The notes beneath the pieces are model-generated. The model was not told the origin of the DNA. It was given only the letters and a program-made list of their open reading frames with translations, and searched no databases. Of a stretch of DNA of 64,000 bases, positions 35,464-48,197 are shown piece by piece; position 1 is the stretch's first letter, and each line of letters opens with the position of its first letter. This DNA comes from Cryptomeria japonica (Eukaryota > Streptophyta > Pinopsida > Cupressales > Cupressaceae), in the NCBI RefSeq assembly GCF_030272615.1, contig NC_081408.1, forward strand, positions 335,142,793-335,206,792, given 5' to 3'. Both the position numbers and the translations under genes were made by a program.

Positions 35464-36646
35464 TGTTGGAAATGTGTCTCTGATTTACTTGACCTTTTTT
35501 CATACTGATTATATTAACTCTAGCCAATGAAATGATGTGAAGAAAATCTGTGAGCTTTATCAGTATAACCTTTGCCAATGAACTTGACATATCAGAGTAG
35601 GTATCAGTCATCGTGAGTGGTCTCGGTCTACTATACCGATACCCGATGAGTCTATCTTCCTATGTCTTGAAGTGTAACAAAGCTCAGAGAAATAGGTTTG
35701 AAGTTATCCCGATGACCTGATGAAGTCATCTTTGGTCATCAGGGTAGCATCGACTATCGGGTGGACCTATTTGGCATTACACCGATACCCGATGGAGTTG
35801 CCTTAGGTTGACATGGGCTATCAAGAGGAATAGGATGGAAGCTACACTGAGTCCCAATGGACCCTCCTTGGGTCATCAGAGTCCTATCAGCTATCGGAGG
35901 AGTCTTTGAGAAGCTACACCGATATCTGATGTATTTGCCTTCGGTGATCAGGTCTGTCATTGGCCATCGGAGATGTAGTTTTGGAGTTACACTGATACCT
36001 GATGGAGTCAACTTGTTTGGAGAAATGTGTTTAGGAACCACATACTTGTTCATCGGGGATCAGGGTATTCTCATTGAGGGTCTTCTGATGACTGATAAGG
36101 TTCAACCGACCATAGATGCTCGCTTCAAACCAAAGTCCAAAAGATGAGCTTGTGGTCACATTAGAAGTTCCTGCCAGTGTATTTGAATATGAACCAGTGT
36201 AATTCCTGGGTGCATGTGGGATTATTGTTTTCTTCGAATGCAGACCGACGCAGATAGTTCGATGTCTAACCAATTGGTGCAAACTGACAGTTGAACGGTC
36301 GACATGGAAAATGTATATGAAGCCAAGAGGAAACTCGAATAGGGTGATGTTCTATTGATTAGCCATGACTTATTTTGTGAGTCAATTGGAGTGTCTAGTT
36401 CATGAGAATCTGAGAATGAATGCTTGTAGTTGCAGACTGAAAATAAAGTGTTCAACTATTGGTGGTGGGTTTTTTTCCTGAAAGGGTTTTCCCACATAAT
36501 TCTTGATGTTCTGTCTCTGTGTTGATTCTATTTATTTTTGTCTATGTTATTCTTAACGTTTTGTAAAAGTTTTAAATTGCATTCTTGTATGATCTTCCTT
36601 GCTAATTGACATTAGGAAGGTGTTTCAACATTGTGCTTTCCTTACA
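35464..36646 (+). repeat. 5' LTR of copia element 1
   Basis: It is 1183 bp, TGTTGGAAATG to CCTTACA. It lacks ~26 bp present in the 3' copy (near 41793-41820, between 'agactgaaa' and 'aataaagtg'), probably a small deletion at short A-rich homology. Confidence 0.95.
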
Positions 36647-36648
36647 AC

Positions 36649-36662
36649 TGGTATCAGAGCTT
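36649..36662 (+). other. Primer binding site of copia element 1
   Basis: TGGTATCAGAGCTT lies two bases after the LTR, the classic initiator-Met-tRNA site. Confidence 0.93.
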
Positions 36663-36764
36663 GGCCCGTTTTGTTATCCTTGTTGGGTAGGGTTGGTTTT
36701 TTGTGTCGGTTCTATTTTAGTGGAAGTCTTGCAGAGTATCTACTTGTTTGTTTTACAAGTTAAG

Positions 36765-37530
36765 ATGCCAAGCACCTTAGGGCGCATAGACAAGGAGAAA
36801 TTTAATGGTTCCAGTTTCTAACTATAGAAACTCAAGATGGAAGACTTGTTGGTCGATCGAGACCTTTGGATTGTGATGTTTGGGCAGAAACCTATAGGAA
36901 TGAAGCAAGAGGAATGGGAATTAGCTGACTAGAAGGCAAGGGGTCTAATTAGGCTATGTCTTGCTGATTTTGTTCTATTAAACTTCCATGAGGATAAAAC
37001 TGCACATCTTCTCTGGAAGAAGTTGGGAGATATTTATCAAGGCAAGTCCTTGCTGAATAAACTTTTTTTGAGAAAGAAGTTGTACTCTTTGAAGATGGAT
37101 GTAGGAACACCATTGGAAGACCATTTGAATGCATTCAACATGGTTCTTGCATAGTTAACTTCTGTTGGTGTGACCATTCTGGAAGAAGAATGTTGCATGT
37201 TGTTGTTGTGTTCGTTGCCTGACTCTTGGGATCACTTAGTGATGGCTATCAGTAGTACTACAACCTAGTTCAAGATGGATACTGTGGTTAATACTCTTTT
37301 GTCAGAAGAAATGAGAAAGAAGTCTTCTAAGGTGACAAAATATGCACTCTTTATTTGAGGCAAACCGAAGACAAAGACAAAAATAAAGGAAAGAAATCCA
37401 AGTCCAAGTCTCAAGAGAGATCAAAATCTCCAAGCAAGAAGTCAAAGGTGAAGTACTAGAATTGTGGGAAGAAAGGGCATATCCAAAAGGATTGCAAGGA
37501 GGAGGAGAAGAAGAAGTATTTTGACACTGA
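36765..37530 (+). pseudogene. Copia element 1 gag (broken)
   Basis: It starts MPSTLGRIDKEKFNGSSF at 36765. The UBN2-type gag core includes LWIVMFGQKPIGMKQEEWE, KLGDIYQGKSLLNKLFLRKK and LNAFNMVLA. A zinc knuckle at ~37452-37500 reads Y-stop-NCGKKGHIQKDC, so the expected CWNC has become TAC TAG, two G-to-A changes. Further TAG codons occur in gag where Trp or Gln is expected. Confidence 0.85.
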
Positions 37531-38690
37531 ATCTTCTCAGAGTGATGCAAATGAATTTGTAGCAGTCATGGCAGTGCCTACCTTAGATGACACTTGGTTA
37601 GTAGACTCTAGCGCATCTTTTCACATGACCTCCCACAAGAAGTGGTTCTTGAATTATGAACCGTATGATGATGGAAAGGTATACTTGGCTACTGATTCTA
37701 CGTCGGAGATTGTAGGGAGAGGCAGAATTAAAATTCAATTCCCAGATGGTAGATTGAAGGGGATCAATGGACTTATTCATATACCAGGTCTGGAAAGAAA
37801 TCTTCTCTCTATACATAAAATTAATGATGCTAGAGTACAAGTTACATTTGTATCTGGTGGTTGCAAGATAACTGGGGGTTCCATTGTATTGGCAAAGGGT
37901 GATTGCATAGGTATACTATATAAGTTAAATGTTGAACCTATATGTTGTAATGCAACCTCTGAAAAGTTTGTTAAGACAACTGTAATGATGCATAATGCTA
38001 ATTCATTGGAAGCTAAACTTCCAGCTAAGAAAATAATGCTCTGGCATAATAGGTTAGGCCACATAGTTGGAAATGGTTTAAAAGATTTGAAGAATAAGAA
38101 TCTGCTTGAAGGTCTAGATGATTGTGGTTTTGAGTTTGATTTCTATGAATATTGCATATATGGAAAACAAAACCATGTTCACTTTTATTCCAGTTCTCAA
38201 AAATCTTCTGGCATTCTGGATTATGTTCACTCTAATGTGTTTGGTCTAGTGGATGTTCCTTCTCTGTCTAAGTCTAGGTATTATGTATCTTTTGTAGATG
38301 ATTATTCAAGAAGGGAATTTGTGTACTTTCTTAAAAGTAAATTAGAAGTGTTCAGTTAGTTTAAGGAGTTTAAGAACCTTGTTGAAAATCAGACTGGGAG
38401 AAGGATTAAATGTTTAAAAACATACAATGGTGGTGAATACTGTAGTGCAAATTTTGACAAGTACTATGTTGATCATGGAATTAAGAGACATAAGACAATA
38501 CCTTACACTCTACAACAAAATGGAGTTGATGAAAGGTTGAATCAGTCTCTAATGGAGAAAGCAAGAAGCATGTTAAGTGGAGCTAGGCTGGAACAAAAAT
38601 TCTAGGTTGAAGTAGTTGCTACAGAATGTTACCTGTAGAATTGCTCTCCTACTTCAACATTGGTTGACAAAACACCTATGGAAGCATGGC
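37531..38690 (+). pseudogene. Copia element 1 protease and integrase
   Basis: The protease active site reads WLVDSSASFHMT (normally DSGAS, Gly to Ser). The GAG-pre-integrase motif is LWHNRLGHIVGNGLKDL, with C..C residues at EYCIYGK (first Cys replaced). The integrase core follows to ~38640 through a TAG at 38357 and further stops. The segment 38400-38640 shows GGEYC and QNGVDERLNQ in order. The product would mature gag-pol and insert the cDNA; it is not functional as it stands. Confidence 0.85.
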
Positions 38691-39100
38691 CTGGTAAGAA
38701 ACCTTCTTTAAGACACCTTCGTGTTTTTGGTGTAGAGGCATATGCTCATGTGCCTGATATTAATAGATCTAAATTGGATAACAAATCTATGAAATGTGTC
38801 TTTATTGGCTATGGAGTTGGTGTGAAAGGATACAAACTTTGGAATCCAGTGACTGGTAAGGTTATGTGCAGCAGAAGTGTGATTTTTCATGAGCTGAAAC
38901 CTATGTCACTAGATCACAACATAGGAAAGAAAGGAGAAGCTGAGGTTGAAATTCCTCCAGCTAAGGAAGAATATCCAAAGATACCTAAAGATGAGGAGAG
39001 CTCAAGCAATTCGAGTAGTTCTGAAGAAGAACATGATGATGAGCCTCTTGTTGAACCTCAAGAAGCCTCAACAATAGAGTTGAGAAGATCTACTTGAGAG
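38660..39100 (+). pseudogene. Copia element 1 integrase C-terminus and linker
   Basis: It reads TPMEAWPGKKPSLRHLRVFG and KCVFIGYGVGVKGYKLWNP, the conserved block that follows the copia integrase core. A Ser/Glu-rich linker leads toward RT. Confidence 0.85.
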
Positions 39101-39145
39101 AGGTGGCAACCTGATAGGTGTCCACCTAATAAGTATAGTCACTCT

Positions 39146-40641
39146 ATGTTGAGTGTTAATTGTGCTTATGCTTTACTTGCAGATACTGATGAGCCTAGGA
39201 CTGTTAAAGAAGCTATTAAGATGCCTAATTCATATTCCTGGTTGGAAGCCATGAATGATGAAATGTCATTGTTGGATAAAAATGAAACTTGGGATTTGGT
39301 ACCATTGCCTAAAGGCAAAAAGCCTGTAGCCTACAAGTGGGTATTTAAAAAAAAGTATGGTCCAGATGGCAGCATTAACAAGTACAAAGCAAGATTGGTT
39401 GCAAAGGGGTATTCTCAAAAGTAAGGTATTGACTATGGAAAGATCTTTTCTCCTGTGGCTAAGTTGACATCTATCAGATTTCTCTTGTCACTTGCAGTAG
39501 CATTAGATTGGGAGATTGAGAATATGGATGTGAAGACAACATTTCTTCATGGTTATCTTGAAGAAGAGATTTATATGTCTCACCCTGAGCACTTTGTGGA
39601 AAAGGTAAAGAACACTTGGTATGCAGACTCAAGAAGTCTCTGACTGGTTTGAAATAGTCTCCCAGAATGTGGTATCAAAAATATGATACATTTGTTTTGT
39701 CCTTGGGATTTGTGAGATCAAAAGTTGATCATTGTGTTTACTACAAAACTAAAGGTGATAGGATTCTTATCATAGCTTTGTATGTAGACGACATGATGTT
39801 CACAAGAAATACAAAAGGTATGATCTTAGATTTAAAATATCAGTTATCTATGAAATTTGAAATGAAGGACTTAGGAGAAGCAAAGTACATTCTAGGAATG
39901 GAGATAAAAAGGGATATATCTAAGAGGAAACTTTGGCTTAGCCAAAGAAAGTATATAACCAATGTTCTTGACAAGTTTCATATGTCTGACTGTAAATCAC
40001 AGGTTGTTCCCATCTTGCGGGGAACTAAGTTGTCTATGCTTGACAGTCCGAAATCTCTTGAAGAGATTGCTGACATGAAGAACATCCCTTATGCAAGTGC
40101 TATTTGTGGTTTTATGTATGCTATGGTCTGTGCAGGACTAGACATTGCCCAACCAGTGGGAGTACTTAGCAGGTTTATGTCGAATCTAGGAAGGCCACAT
40201 TGGAATGCTGTAAAGAGGGTGTTTAGATATCTGAAGGGAACATTAGATTTTGCTTTGTGCTATCATGGTCATTCGGATGATTCAAAGAAAATTCTTAGTG
40301 TATGTGGTTTTATGGATTCTGATTGGGCAGGAGACATAGACAGCAGAAGGTCCACAAGTGGATATGTTTTTGTCATGAATGGTGGAGCAATTAGTTGGAT
40401 GAGCAAGTGGCAACCTGTGGTCGCATTGTCCACTACACAGGTCGAATACATGGAAGCCACACATGCTTGTAAAGAATTTGTTTGGCTCAGGCATGTGAGT
40501 ACAGATGTTGGTTTTGATGTAGGGCAAGTTGAAGTGCGATATGACAGTCAGAGTGCTATATGTTTAGCAAAGAATCCTACATTCCATGTGAGTACTAAAC
40601 ACATAGATGTGCAATTTTGTTTTGTGCGTGGCATGGTATAA
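39146..40641 (+). pseudogene. Copia element 1 reverse transcriptase and RNase H
   Basis: RT reads EAMNDEMSLLDKNETWDLV, then KWVFKKKYGPDGS, then the catalytic IALYVDDMMF. RNase H reads GFMDSDWAGDIDSRRSTSG, VALSTTQVEYMEATHACKE and VRYDSQSAICLAKNPTF. Lesions include a TAG-type stop at 39422, a frame break near 39640 with a TAG just after it (39656), and a stop at ~40639. Confidence 0.92.
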
Positions 40642-40801
40642 GAAGGAAAGGTTAATCTGATAAGGTAGACACTAAGGAAAATTTTGATAAAACTAGTGAT
40701 CACTCACAAGTTCAAGTAGTGTTGTTCTAACTCGATGGGTTGTAGTACCCATCCCTTTCTATAATGTTTGGAAAGTGCTCAAGTAGTCCAGTGACTTATT
40801 C

Positions 40802-40815
40802 ATCAAGTGGGAGTT
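40802..40815 (+). other. Polypurine tract of copia element 1
   Basis: ATCAAGTGGGAGTT abuts the 3' LTR start and is the usual copia PPT form. Confidence 0.85.
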
Positions 40816-42025
40816 TGTTGGAAATGTGCCTCTAATTAACTTGACCTTTGTTCATATTGATCAGATTAACTCTAGCCGATGAAATAGTGTGAAGAAAATC
40901 TATGAGCTCTATCGGTATAACCTTTGCCGATGAATTTGACATATCAAAGTAGGTATCGATCATTGGGAGTGGTCTCAATCTGCTATATCGATACCCAATG
41001 AGTTCATCTTCCTATATCTTCAAGTGTAACGAAGCTTTGAGAAGCAGGTTTGAAGTCACCCCGATGACCTGACGAAGTTGTCTTTGGTCATCAAGGTAGC
41101 ATCGGCTATTGGGTAGACCTATTCAGCATTACGTCAATACCCGATGGAGTTGCCTTAGGTTGACATCAACTATCAAGAGGAATAGGATGGAAGCTACGCT
41201 AAGTCTCGATGGATCCTCCTTGGGTCATCAGAGTGCTATCGGCTATCAAAGGAGTCTGTGAGAAGCTACACCGATATCCGATGGATTCACCTTCGACGAT
41301 CGGGTCTGTCATTGGCCATCGGAGATGTAGTTTTGGAGTTATGCTGATACCTGATGGAGTCAAATTATCTAGAGTCATGTGTTTAGGAACCGCATACTTG
41401 TTCATTGGGGATCGGGGTAACCTCATTGAGGGTCTTTCGATGACCGATAAGGTGCAACTGACCGCAGATGCTCACTTTAAACCGAAGTCCAAAAGATGAG
41501 TTTGTGGTCACATTAGAAGTTCCTGCTAGTGTATTTCAATGCAAACTGGTGTGATTCCTAGGTACATGTGGGCTTATTGTTTTCTCATGAATGCAGACCA
41601 GCGCAGATAGTTAGATGTCTAACTGATTGGTGCAAACTAACAGTTGAACGGTCGACATGGAAAATTTATATGAAGCCAAGAGGAAACTTGAATTGGGTGT
41701 TGTTCTATTGATTAGCTGTGACTAATTCTATGAGCCGATTGGAGTGTCTAGTTCATGAGAATCTGAGAATGAATGCTTGTAGTTACAGACTGAAACTTTG
41801 TTGTAAATTCATTTACTAAAAATAAAGTGTTCAACTATTGGTGGTGGGCTTTTTTCCTGAAAGGGTTTTCCCACGTAATTCTTGGTGTTCTATCTCTGTG
41901 TTGATTCTATTTATTTTTGTCTAAGTTATTCTTAACATTCTGTAAAAGTTTTAAATTGCATTCTTCTATGATCTTCCCTACTAATTGACATTAGGAAGGT
42001 TTTTCCACACTGTGCTTTCCTTACA
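40816..42025 (+). repeat. 3' LTR of copia element 1
   Basis: It is 1210 bp, matches 35464-36646 and is followed by the TSD AGTTC. Confidence 0.95.
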
Positions 42026-42030
42026 AGTTC

Positions 42031-43658
42031 CTTAGGAAAACATACCTTATCCCATGCAACTAAAGGGAGTTTCTTCTTGCCATCTTTATTATTGTTCCAA
42101 AGAAAATATCTAAGAGTATCCTGTAAACTAACAATAGTTGCTTTTGGAGACTTCAAAACAAACATGAGATATATGGGAACAACATTCAAAACAGACTTGA
42201 TGAGAACAATTTTACTCGTCAAAGTTAACCATCTATGATTCCATGAGAGAATTCTTTTCTAAATGACCGAAATAATTTTATCCCAAAAACCAATCTTACC
42301 ATGTTTAACAAAGAAAGGAATTCCAAGGTAAGTACATGGAAGCTTTCTAGTCTCAAATCCCCAAAAGGATTGCAACCTATGTTGAACCAGTTGTGATGTT
42401 TTAAGGAAGAAAATGTTTGATTTATCATCATTCACTTTCTGACCAAAAAAGGATGCATAATTCTATATTATTCCTTTAATCACTTTTGCCTCAACTAACA
42501 AAGCATGTCCAAATAATAGAGTATCATCTACAAAGAGATAATGAGAAATACTTTGGGTAATATTTTGAATCCTTATACCTTTCCAAAGCCCCCCCACTTT
42601 AGTAGCCCTAATAGCCCAACTAAAGGTTTCAACTAGGAGAATAAACAAAAAAGGAGAAAGGAGATCTCCCTATCTGAAACCCTTGAAGGAAGTGAAAAAA
42701 CTACAAGGAGAACCATTAATTAAAACCGAGAATCTTGCAGAAGAAATACATACACGAATCCATTTGACCCAGGCCTTGGAAAAACCTAACTTCTCAAGAA
42801 CGACACACAAAGCCCCCCACTCTACTCTATCACAAGCCTTCATCATGTCTAGTTTAAGTATCATGGTCGGGGTTCTTTGGGTGGAAATAGATTACAACAC
42901 CTCATGTGCTACAATTGCACCCTTTGTCGTTTCCCTTCTAGGAACAAAACCACCTTGCTCCAATGAAATGATCCTAGGTAGAATTTTTGCCAACCTAAGG
43001 GAAATTGTCTTTGTAAATATCTTATACAAAGTGTTACATAAAGCAATGGGGCGAAAGTCAGCAAAAGTCTTACTATCCTCCTTTTTACGAATAATTACAA
43101 TCATTGTAGTATTAAATTCTTTTAAAATAGACCTATTTCTCCTAGCTTTCTTGAGAGACAATAAAACATCATTTCCCACAAAATCCCAACATTTCTGAAA
43201 AATAAAGGAGTAAAACCATCTAGTCCTAGAGCTTTATCCATATTCATGGCAAAGATAGCACTCTTAACTTCTTCTAAGGAAAAGGGAGACATCAACATCT
43301 TATTGTCTTCCAAAGATACTAAAGGAGGAATATTAGATATAATATCATTGCTGAGATTTCCATTTTCTAAAGATAATAATGACTTAAAAAACCTAATTGC
43401 CTCTGAAGAAATGTCCTCTGACTTTGTCAATAAATTCCCATTCTGATACTGAATATAAGATATCCTATTCTTACATCTTTTAATCTTAGTTGAAGAATGA
43501 ATTTTTTTTGTGTTCCTATCACCATCTGAAAGCCATAACTCTCTAGATTTCTATCTCCAACAGATTTCCTCTCTAGTTAACACCTCCTCAAGCTGTAATT
43601 TTAGTGACTTCAATTCATCAAAAACTTGTGGCACCATACCATGTTGAATAACATGAGT
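42031..43658 (-). pseudogene. LINE ORF2 reverse transcriptase (broken)
   Basis: Minus-strand frames in order: FAMNMDKALGLDGFTPLFF (43230s), DFRPIALCNTLYKIFTK and PRIISLEQGGFVPRR (43070-42940), LKLDMMKACDRVEWGAL (42850), GFR-stop-GDLLSPFLFILL (42670), FVDDTLLFG (42530; Y replaced by F, catalytic DD kept), and KIVLIKSVLNVVPIYL (42200). The stop in GFR-stop-GD is TAG for the invariant Gln. The region is bounded by the two copia insertions. Confidence 0.92.
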
Positions 43659-43663
43659 ATTAA

Positions 43664-44129
43664 TGTTAGGGTTTCAAGCAAATCCGAAGCAAATATGAAC
43701 TAACAATTATATGCAGATTTAAATACAAAAGATAAAGGAATAAAACAAGACACAGATAACACAGAGATTTAACGTGGTTCACCCAGAATGGGTTACGTCC
43801 ACCATACATAACCGTCCAATCTTTCTTATAATCCAGCAAAAATAGTACATCAACCTTACAATGCCTTAAGCATCCCAACCACTTATAACATGCGTTTTTA
43901 GGGCAACAATCAAAGTCGGCCTTTTTAGGGTTTTATTACAATGTTGGTTTTCATCAACAAAAAATACCCCCCAAATTTTTTTTTCTTCGGGCTCCCGCCC
44001 CCAAACCCCCGCTTTTCTCTGGGGCTGCCACCCCGAAACCCCCACCCAAGGCCCAGCCCGGCCCCAGACCCCGACGAGGATACATGCTGAGTGTATAATA
44101 CTTTTCTGATCAGTCACCACATTTCAACA
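43664..44129 (-). repeat. 3' LTR of copia element 2
   Basis: It is 466 bp, TGTTAGGG to TTTCAACA (plus-strand view). It contains a C/G-rich patch (43990-44090) in otherwise AT-rich DNA. The minus-strand PPT (CTCCAAGTGGGATAT) adjoins it at 44130-44144. Confidence 0.95.
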
Positions 44130-44265
44130 ATATCCCACTTGGAGACTGATCAGGCTCCACACCGAACAATCTCCCACTTGGAGACTGATACTACACGACA
44201 CCACTATACATGCAGCATCTCCTAGATAAAACACTAGGACTCGACTGGTATAAATTCCATAATTA

Positions 44266-45987
44266 TCAATCAAGAAGACCAACAGAAACTAATGAAGAAA
44301 TCAAGTTCTCCTGTGGAATTGCCTTTGTGAACATATCGGTAGGATTCTCACTTGTGTGAATCTTCTCAAACCATAACTGACCCTCCTCCAAAATAGTCCA
44401 GATGAAGTGGTACCTGAGCTGAATGTGCTTTGTCCTTGAATGAAAAGTAGAGTTCTTCGCAAGATGAATGGCACTCTGGCTATCAGTATACAATGGGTGA
44501 TCCTCCTGTGTCTAACCCAATTCCTCCAGAAAATATTGTAACCAAATCATCTCCTTGCTGGCTTTTGTAGCAGCAACATACTCAACTTCAGTGGTTGAAA
44601 GTGCAACAACCTTTTGCAGCCTAGAAACCCAACTAACTGCATTTCCCCCTATAGTAAAAATATACCTTGTAGTACTCCTTCGTGAATCAATATCACCCAC
44701 CAGATCAGAGTCAACAAATCCACTTAGAGAAGCATTAGATCCTTTGAAACATAATGCCTTCATAGTAGTTCCTTTCAAATACCGAAGAATCCATTTTACA
44801 GCATTCCAATGTTCCATACTCGGATTACTCATAAACCTGCTCACAACTTCCACTGCATGTGCAATATCTAGCCTTGTGCATACCATTGCATACATCAGAC
44901 TGCCAACAGTTGATGAATACAGGATGTTAGACATTTTATTAACCACTTCCTGTGCCTTTGGGCACATCTCCTTAGTCAATTTGAAATGACTAGCCAAAGG
45001 TGTACTAATTGCTTTTGCATCCTGCATGCTAAATCTTTTCAACACCTTCTTTATATATTCACTTTGGGACAAATTCAAGAGTCTATTTTTCCTATCCCGT
45101 GTAATCCTCATAATGAGAATTTGCTTAGCTGCACCCAAATCCTTCATAGCAAATGACCTAGCTAATTTTTGTTTAAGATCATTTATGTGTTCCATGTTAG
45201 AACTAGCAACAAGCATGTCATCAACATAAAGCAATAGGATAATATAACTACCATTATCCAATCTCTTAAAATATACACAATGATTAGAATGACATCTATG
45301 ATAATCGTGTTCAACCATGAAACTATCAAATTTTAAATACCATTGTCGGGGTGCTTGCTTTAGGCCATACAAACTTTTCTTCAACTTGCACACCAAGTTC
45401 TCTTTTCCTTTGACCTCATATCCCTGTGGTTGCAACATGTAAATTTCCTCCTCCAAATATCCATGGAGAAAAGCTGTTTTCACATCTAATTGTTCAAGAT
45501 GTAAATCATCTGCAGCCACAAGACTAAGTACAGTTCTAATTGAAGTCATTTTTACAATTGGAGAAAATATTTCATCATAATCTATACCCTTTTTCTGTGC
45601 AAAACCTTTTACCACAAGTCTGGCCTTATATCTTTTCTGACCTCCTTCCTCCTCCTTTAGTCAATAAACCCATTTGTTAGGCAAGGCTCTTTTTTCTGTA
45701 GGTAAAGGGACTAAGTCCCAAGTCTTATTTTTCATCAAGGAGTCCATGTCCTCTTTCATGCCTAGCTCCCACTGTTGTTTGGCATCCACTTGCATTGCTT
45801 CTTCATATTCTTCTGGTTCACCAGAATCCGTTAATAAAATAGAATACAAAGAAAGAGAAAATATTTCAGGGGGTCTACTTGTCCTCATAGAATGTCTAAC
45901 ACTTGCAGGAGTTTGTGGGACAATATGTTGTTGCTGAGCATCAGGTACCTGTGGCATTTCATTTTCAGGAATCTCATCCAACACCAC
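44266..45987 (-). pseudogene. Copia element 2 reverse transcriptase and RNase H
   Basis: Frame 45987-45661 reads MKEDMDSLMKNKTWDLVPLP and ends at WVY-stop (TGA for the Arg of KWVYRLK). The frame covering 45615-44512 continues with KGFAQKKGIDYDEIFSPIVK, LEQLDVKTAFLHGYLEEEIY and ILLLYVDDMLVA, and RNase H SGFVDSDLVGDIDSRRSTT plus ALSTTEVEYVAATKASKEM. Frame 44493-44266 reads YTDSQSAIHLAKNSTFHSRT. Only two or three lesions break this 1.7 kb, so RT is well preserved. Confidence 0.93.
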
Positions 45988-46020
45988 ATATTCTTGTTTG
46001 TCCTGTTCATGCTTCTTTTC

Positions 46021-47036
46021 CTACATCTGTTCTTTATACATAACCTTCTCATTGAATATTACATCTCTACTTCTAGTTATTTTCTTATTTTCAAAATTCC
46101 ATAATCGATAGCCATATTCATCTATCCCATATCCAATGAAGGTACATTTATGAGATTTAGCATCAAGCTTGGTTCTGTTTTCTTTATCAACATGGACAAA
46201 AGCTTCGCAACCAAAAGTTTTAAAAAAAAAATAATTTACCTTTTTACCAGTCCATGCCTCATCTGGAATACCACCATCCAAAGGGGTTGAAGGTCCTCTA
46301 TTTATCAAATAGGCAGCAGTATGTACAACATCTGCCCAAAAATGTAAGGGCAATCCAGCATGCAATCTCATGCTCCTCACGCGTTCCATGATAGTCCTTT
46401 TCATTCTCTCTGACACACCATTTTCTTGTGGAGTTCTTGGATCTGTCTTCTTCTTTCTAATCCCATTTAAGGAGCAGTAATCCTCAAATGCTTTGCTACA
46501 ATACTCACCTCTATTATCCGATCTAAGACACTTCAACTTTTTTCCTTGAACATAATCTAGAAAGTTTCAAAAACATATGATTTTTGTTTTAGGAAATATA
46601 TCCATGTTTTTCTGGTTGAGTCATCAATAAAAATAACATAATAACAAGAGCCACCAAGAGATGATACCTAAGCCGGTCCCCATACATCTGAATGTACAAG
46701 CTCTAACTTCTCACTCTTCTTCTCTTTCCCAACCTTGAGAAATCTGACTCTTTTCTATTTACCATAAACACAATTTTCACAGAACTCTAAATCAATCTTC
46801 TTTAGTCTCGGAAATAGATTTTTGGACTGAAGGGTTTTCATCCCTTTCTCACTCATGTGTCCAAGCCTATGGTGCCACATTATTGAATCTATTCTTGCAA
46901 CATTTATTGTTGTTGTCCCTGCAGTAACTTTATCTGTAGCAGCTAGGGTAGAGTAAGTGTTACCTATACATAGATATAATGTGCCTACCTTTGCACCTTT
47001 AGCTATTACTAATGATCCTTTAGCGACCTTCCACAT
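46021..47036 (-). pseudogene. Copia element 2 integrase
   Basis: The GAG-pre-integrase motif MWHHRLGHMSEKGMKTL with ENCVYGK lies at 46880-46755. A stretch of ~200 bp in broken frame follows. Then come CLRSDNRGEYCSKAF, PRTPQENGVSERMKRTI (catalytic Glu) and CTFIGYGIDEYGYRLW (46536-46021). The role is insertion of the cDNA. Confidence 0.9.
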
Positions 47037-47135
47037 GCTGTCTGAGAGGGTAACTATGCAACCTTCACTACCTAGTTGCCCTATAGAAATTAAATTTCTT
47101 TTTAAATTAGGAACATGTCTTACCTCCTGTAGAAA

Positions 47136-47321
47136 CTAGTCATTTCCATTCTGCAACTTGATCTTTATCTTTCCTTTTCCCACAATTTGACAGGGCTCAT
47201 CATCACCCAAATATACCTGTCCAAAATCACCTTGAACATAATCTAGAAAATATTTTCTATGGGGTGTAGCATGAAATGAAGCCCCATAATCTATTACCCA
47301 AGAATCATTAACATTATCCAA
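47136..47321 (-). pseudogene. Copia element 2 protease fragment
   Basis: It reads SWVIDYGASFHATPHRKYF. The catalytic triad D-S/T-G is D-Y-G here, so the enzyme would be inactive. Confidence 0.85.
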
Positions 47322-47393
47322 ACATAAGATTAAAGCATCTTGTAAAGTATTACTTGCAACATTAGCTTCCTTACTATCATTTTCATTTTTGTC

Positions 47394-48169
47394 TCATTCT
47401 TTGTTTTTCCGAGACCAACAATCTTTCTTTAGATGACCAGGCTTTTCGCAGTACCAACAATCTTTCTTTCCTCTAGATTGAGAGCGTCCTTTCTTTGACT
47501 TCCCTCGTGACTTCTCATTCCAAGGGCCTTTTCCTCTTTCCTTTGATCTTCCTCTATTCTCCACATTCAAAACACTACCCAATGATGTTGGAGTCTCACC
47601 TGTGCTTTTCCTTCACATTTCCTTGCTTAGGATAACACCAACAATATCATCAAATGCCAAAGTATTTTTACCAGAGACAGAGTTACAACCATAACCAAGC
47701 TATTCCAGCTTTCTGGCAAAGAACATAAAATCAAGAGAGCCCTAACCTCTTCTGCAAAGGTAATTTTTACCAAAGACAATTGACTGGTAATTGTATTAAA
47801 TTCATTTAAGTGCTCCACTACAGATCCTCCCTCACTCATTTTCAAATTAAACAAACACTTCATAAGAAATACCTTATTTGAAGCCGAGGGTTTCTCATAC
47901 AACTTAGCCAATGTTGCCATCAAATCTACAGCCATTTTTGCTTCTGTTATATTGAATGCTATAGATGGTGCAAGGCACAATCGAATGGATCCTAGTGCCT
48001 TTCTATCTAAAATGTCCCACTCTTCATCTGACATTGTGGTCGGTTTCTTTGCCTTTCCTTCCAATGGCTGCCACAAATCCTTTTGATACAGGTAATCCTC
48101 CATCTACATTTTCCATAACTGATATTTCTGCCCGTTAAAATTTTTGACCTTGAATTTGGAATCCTCCAT
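47394..48169 (-). pseudogene. Copia element 2 gag
   Basis: It starts MEDSKFKVKNFNGQKYQLW at 48169. A TAG follows, then the UBN2-type core (48103-47627: DLWQPLEGKAKKPTTMSDEE, LMATLAKLYEKPSASNKVFL). A basic stretch precedes the zinc knuckle CWYCEKPGHLKKDCW near 47420, intact CX2CX4HX4C. Confidence 0.9.
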
Positions 48170-48197
48170 TGCTCCCACTCAAATCTGAAAGTCCTGC

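Larger units (their letters stand above)
35464..42025 (+). mobile_element. Ty1/copia element 1 (plus), inserted in the LINE
   Basis: The element is 6.56 kb with LTRs 35464-36646 and 40816-42025, an iMet PBS, gag, protease, integrase, RT, RNase H and a PPT. A perfect 5 bp duplication AGTTC flanks it (35459-35463 and 42026-42030). Gene order (integrase before RT) fixes it as Ty1/copia. Several stop codons and frameshifts inactivate it. Confidence 0.96.

Noticed and set aside
35754-36282. Frames in the copia 1 LTR (repeated at 41199-41499)
   Set aside because: They lie wholly within the LTR and are duplicated only because the LTR is.
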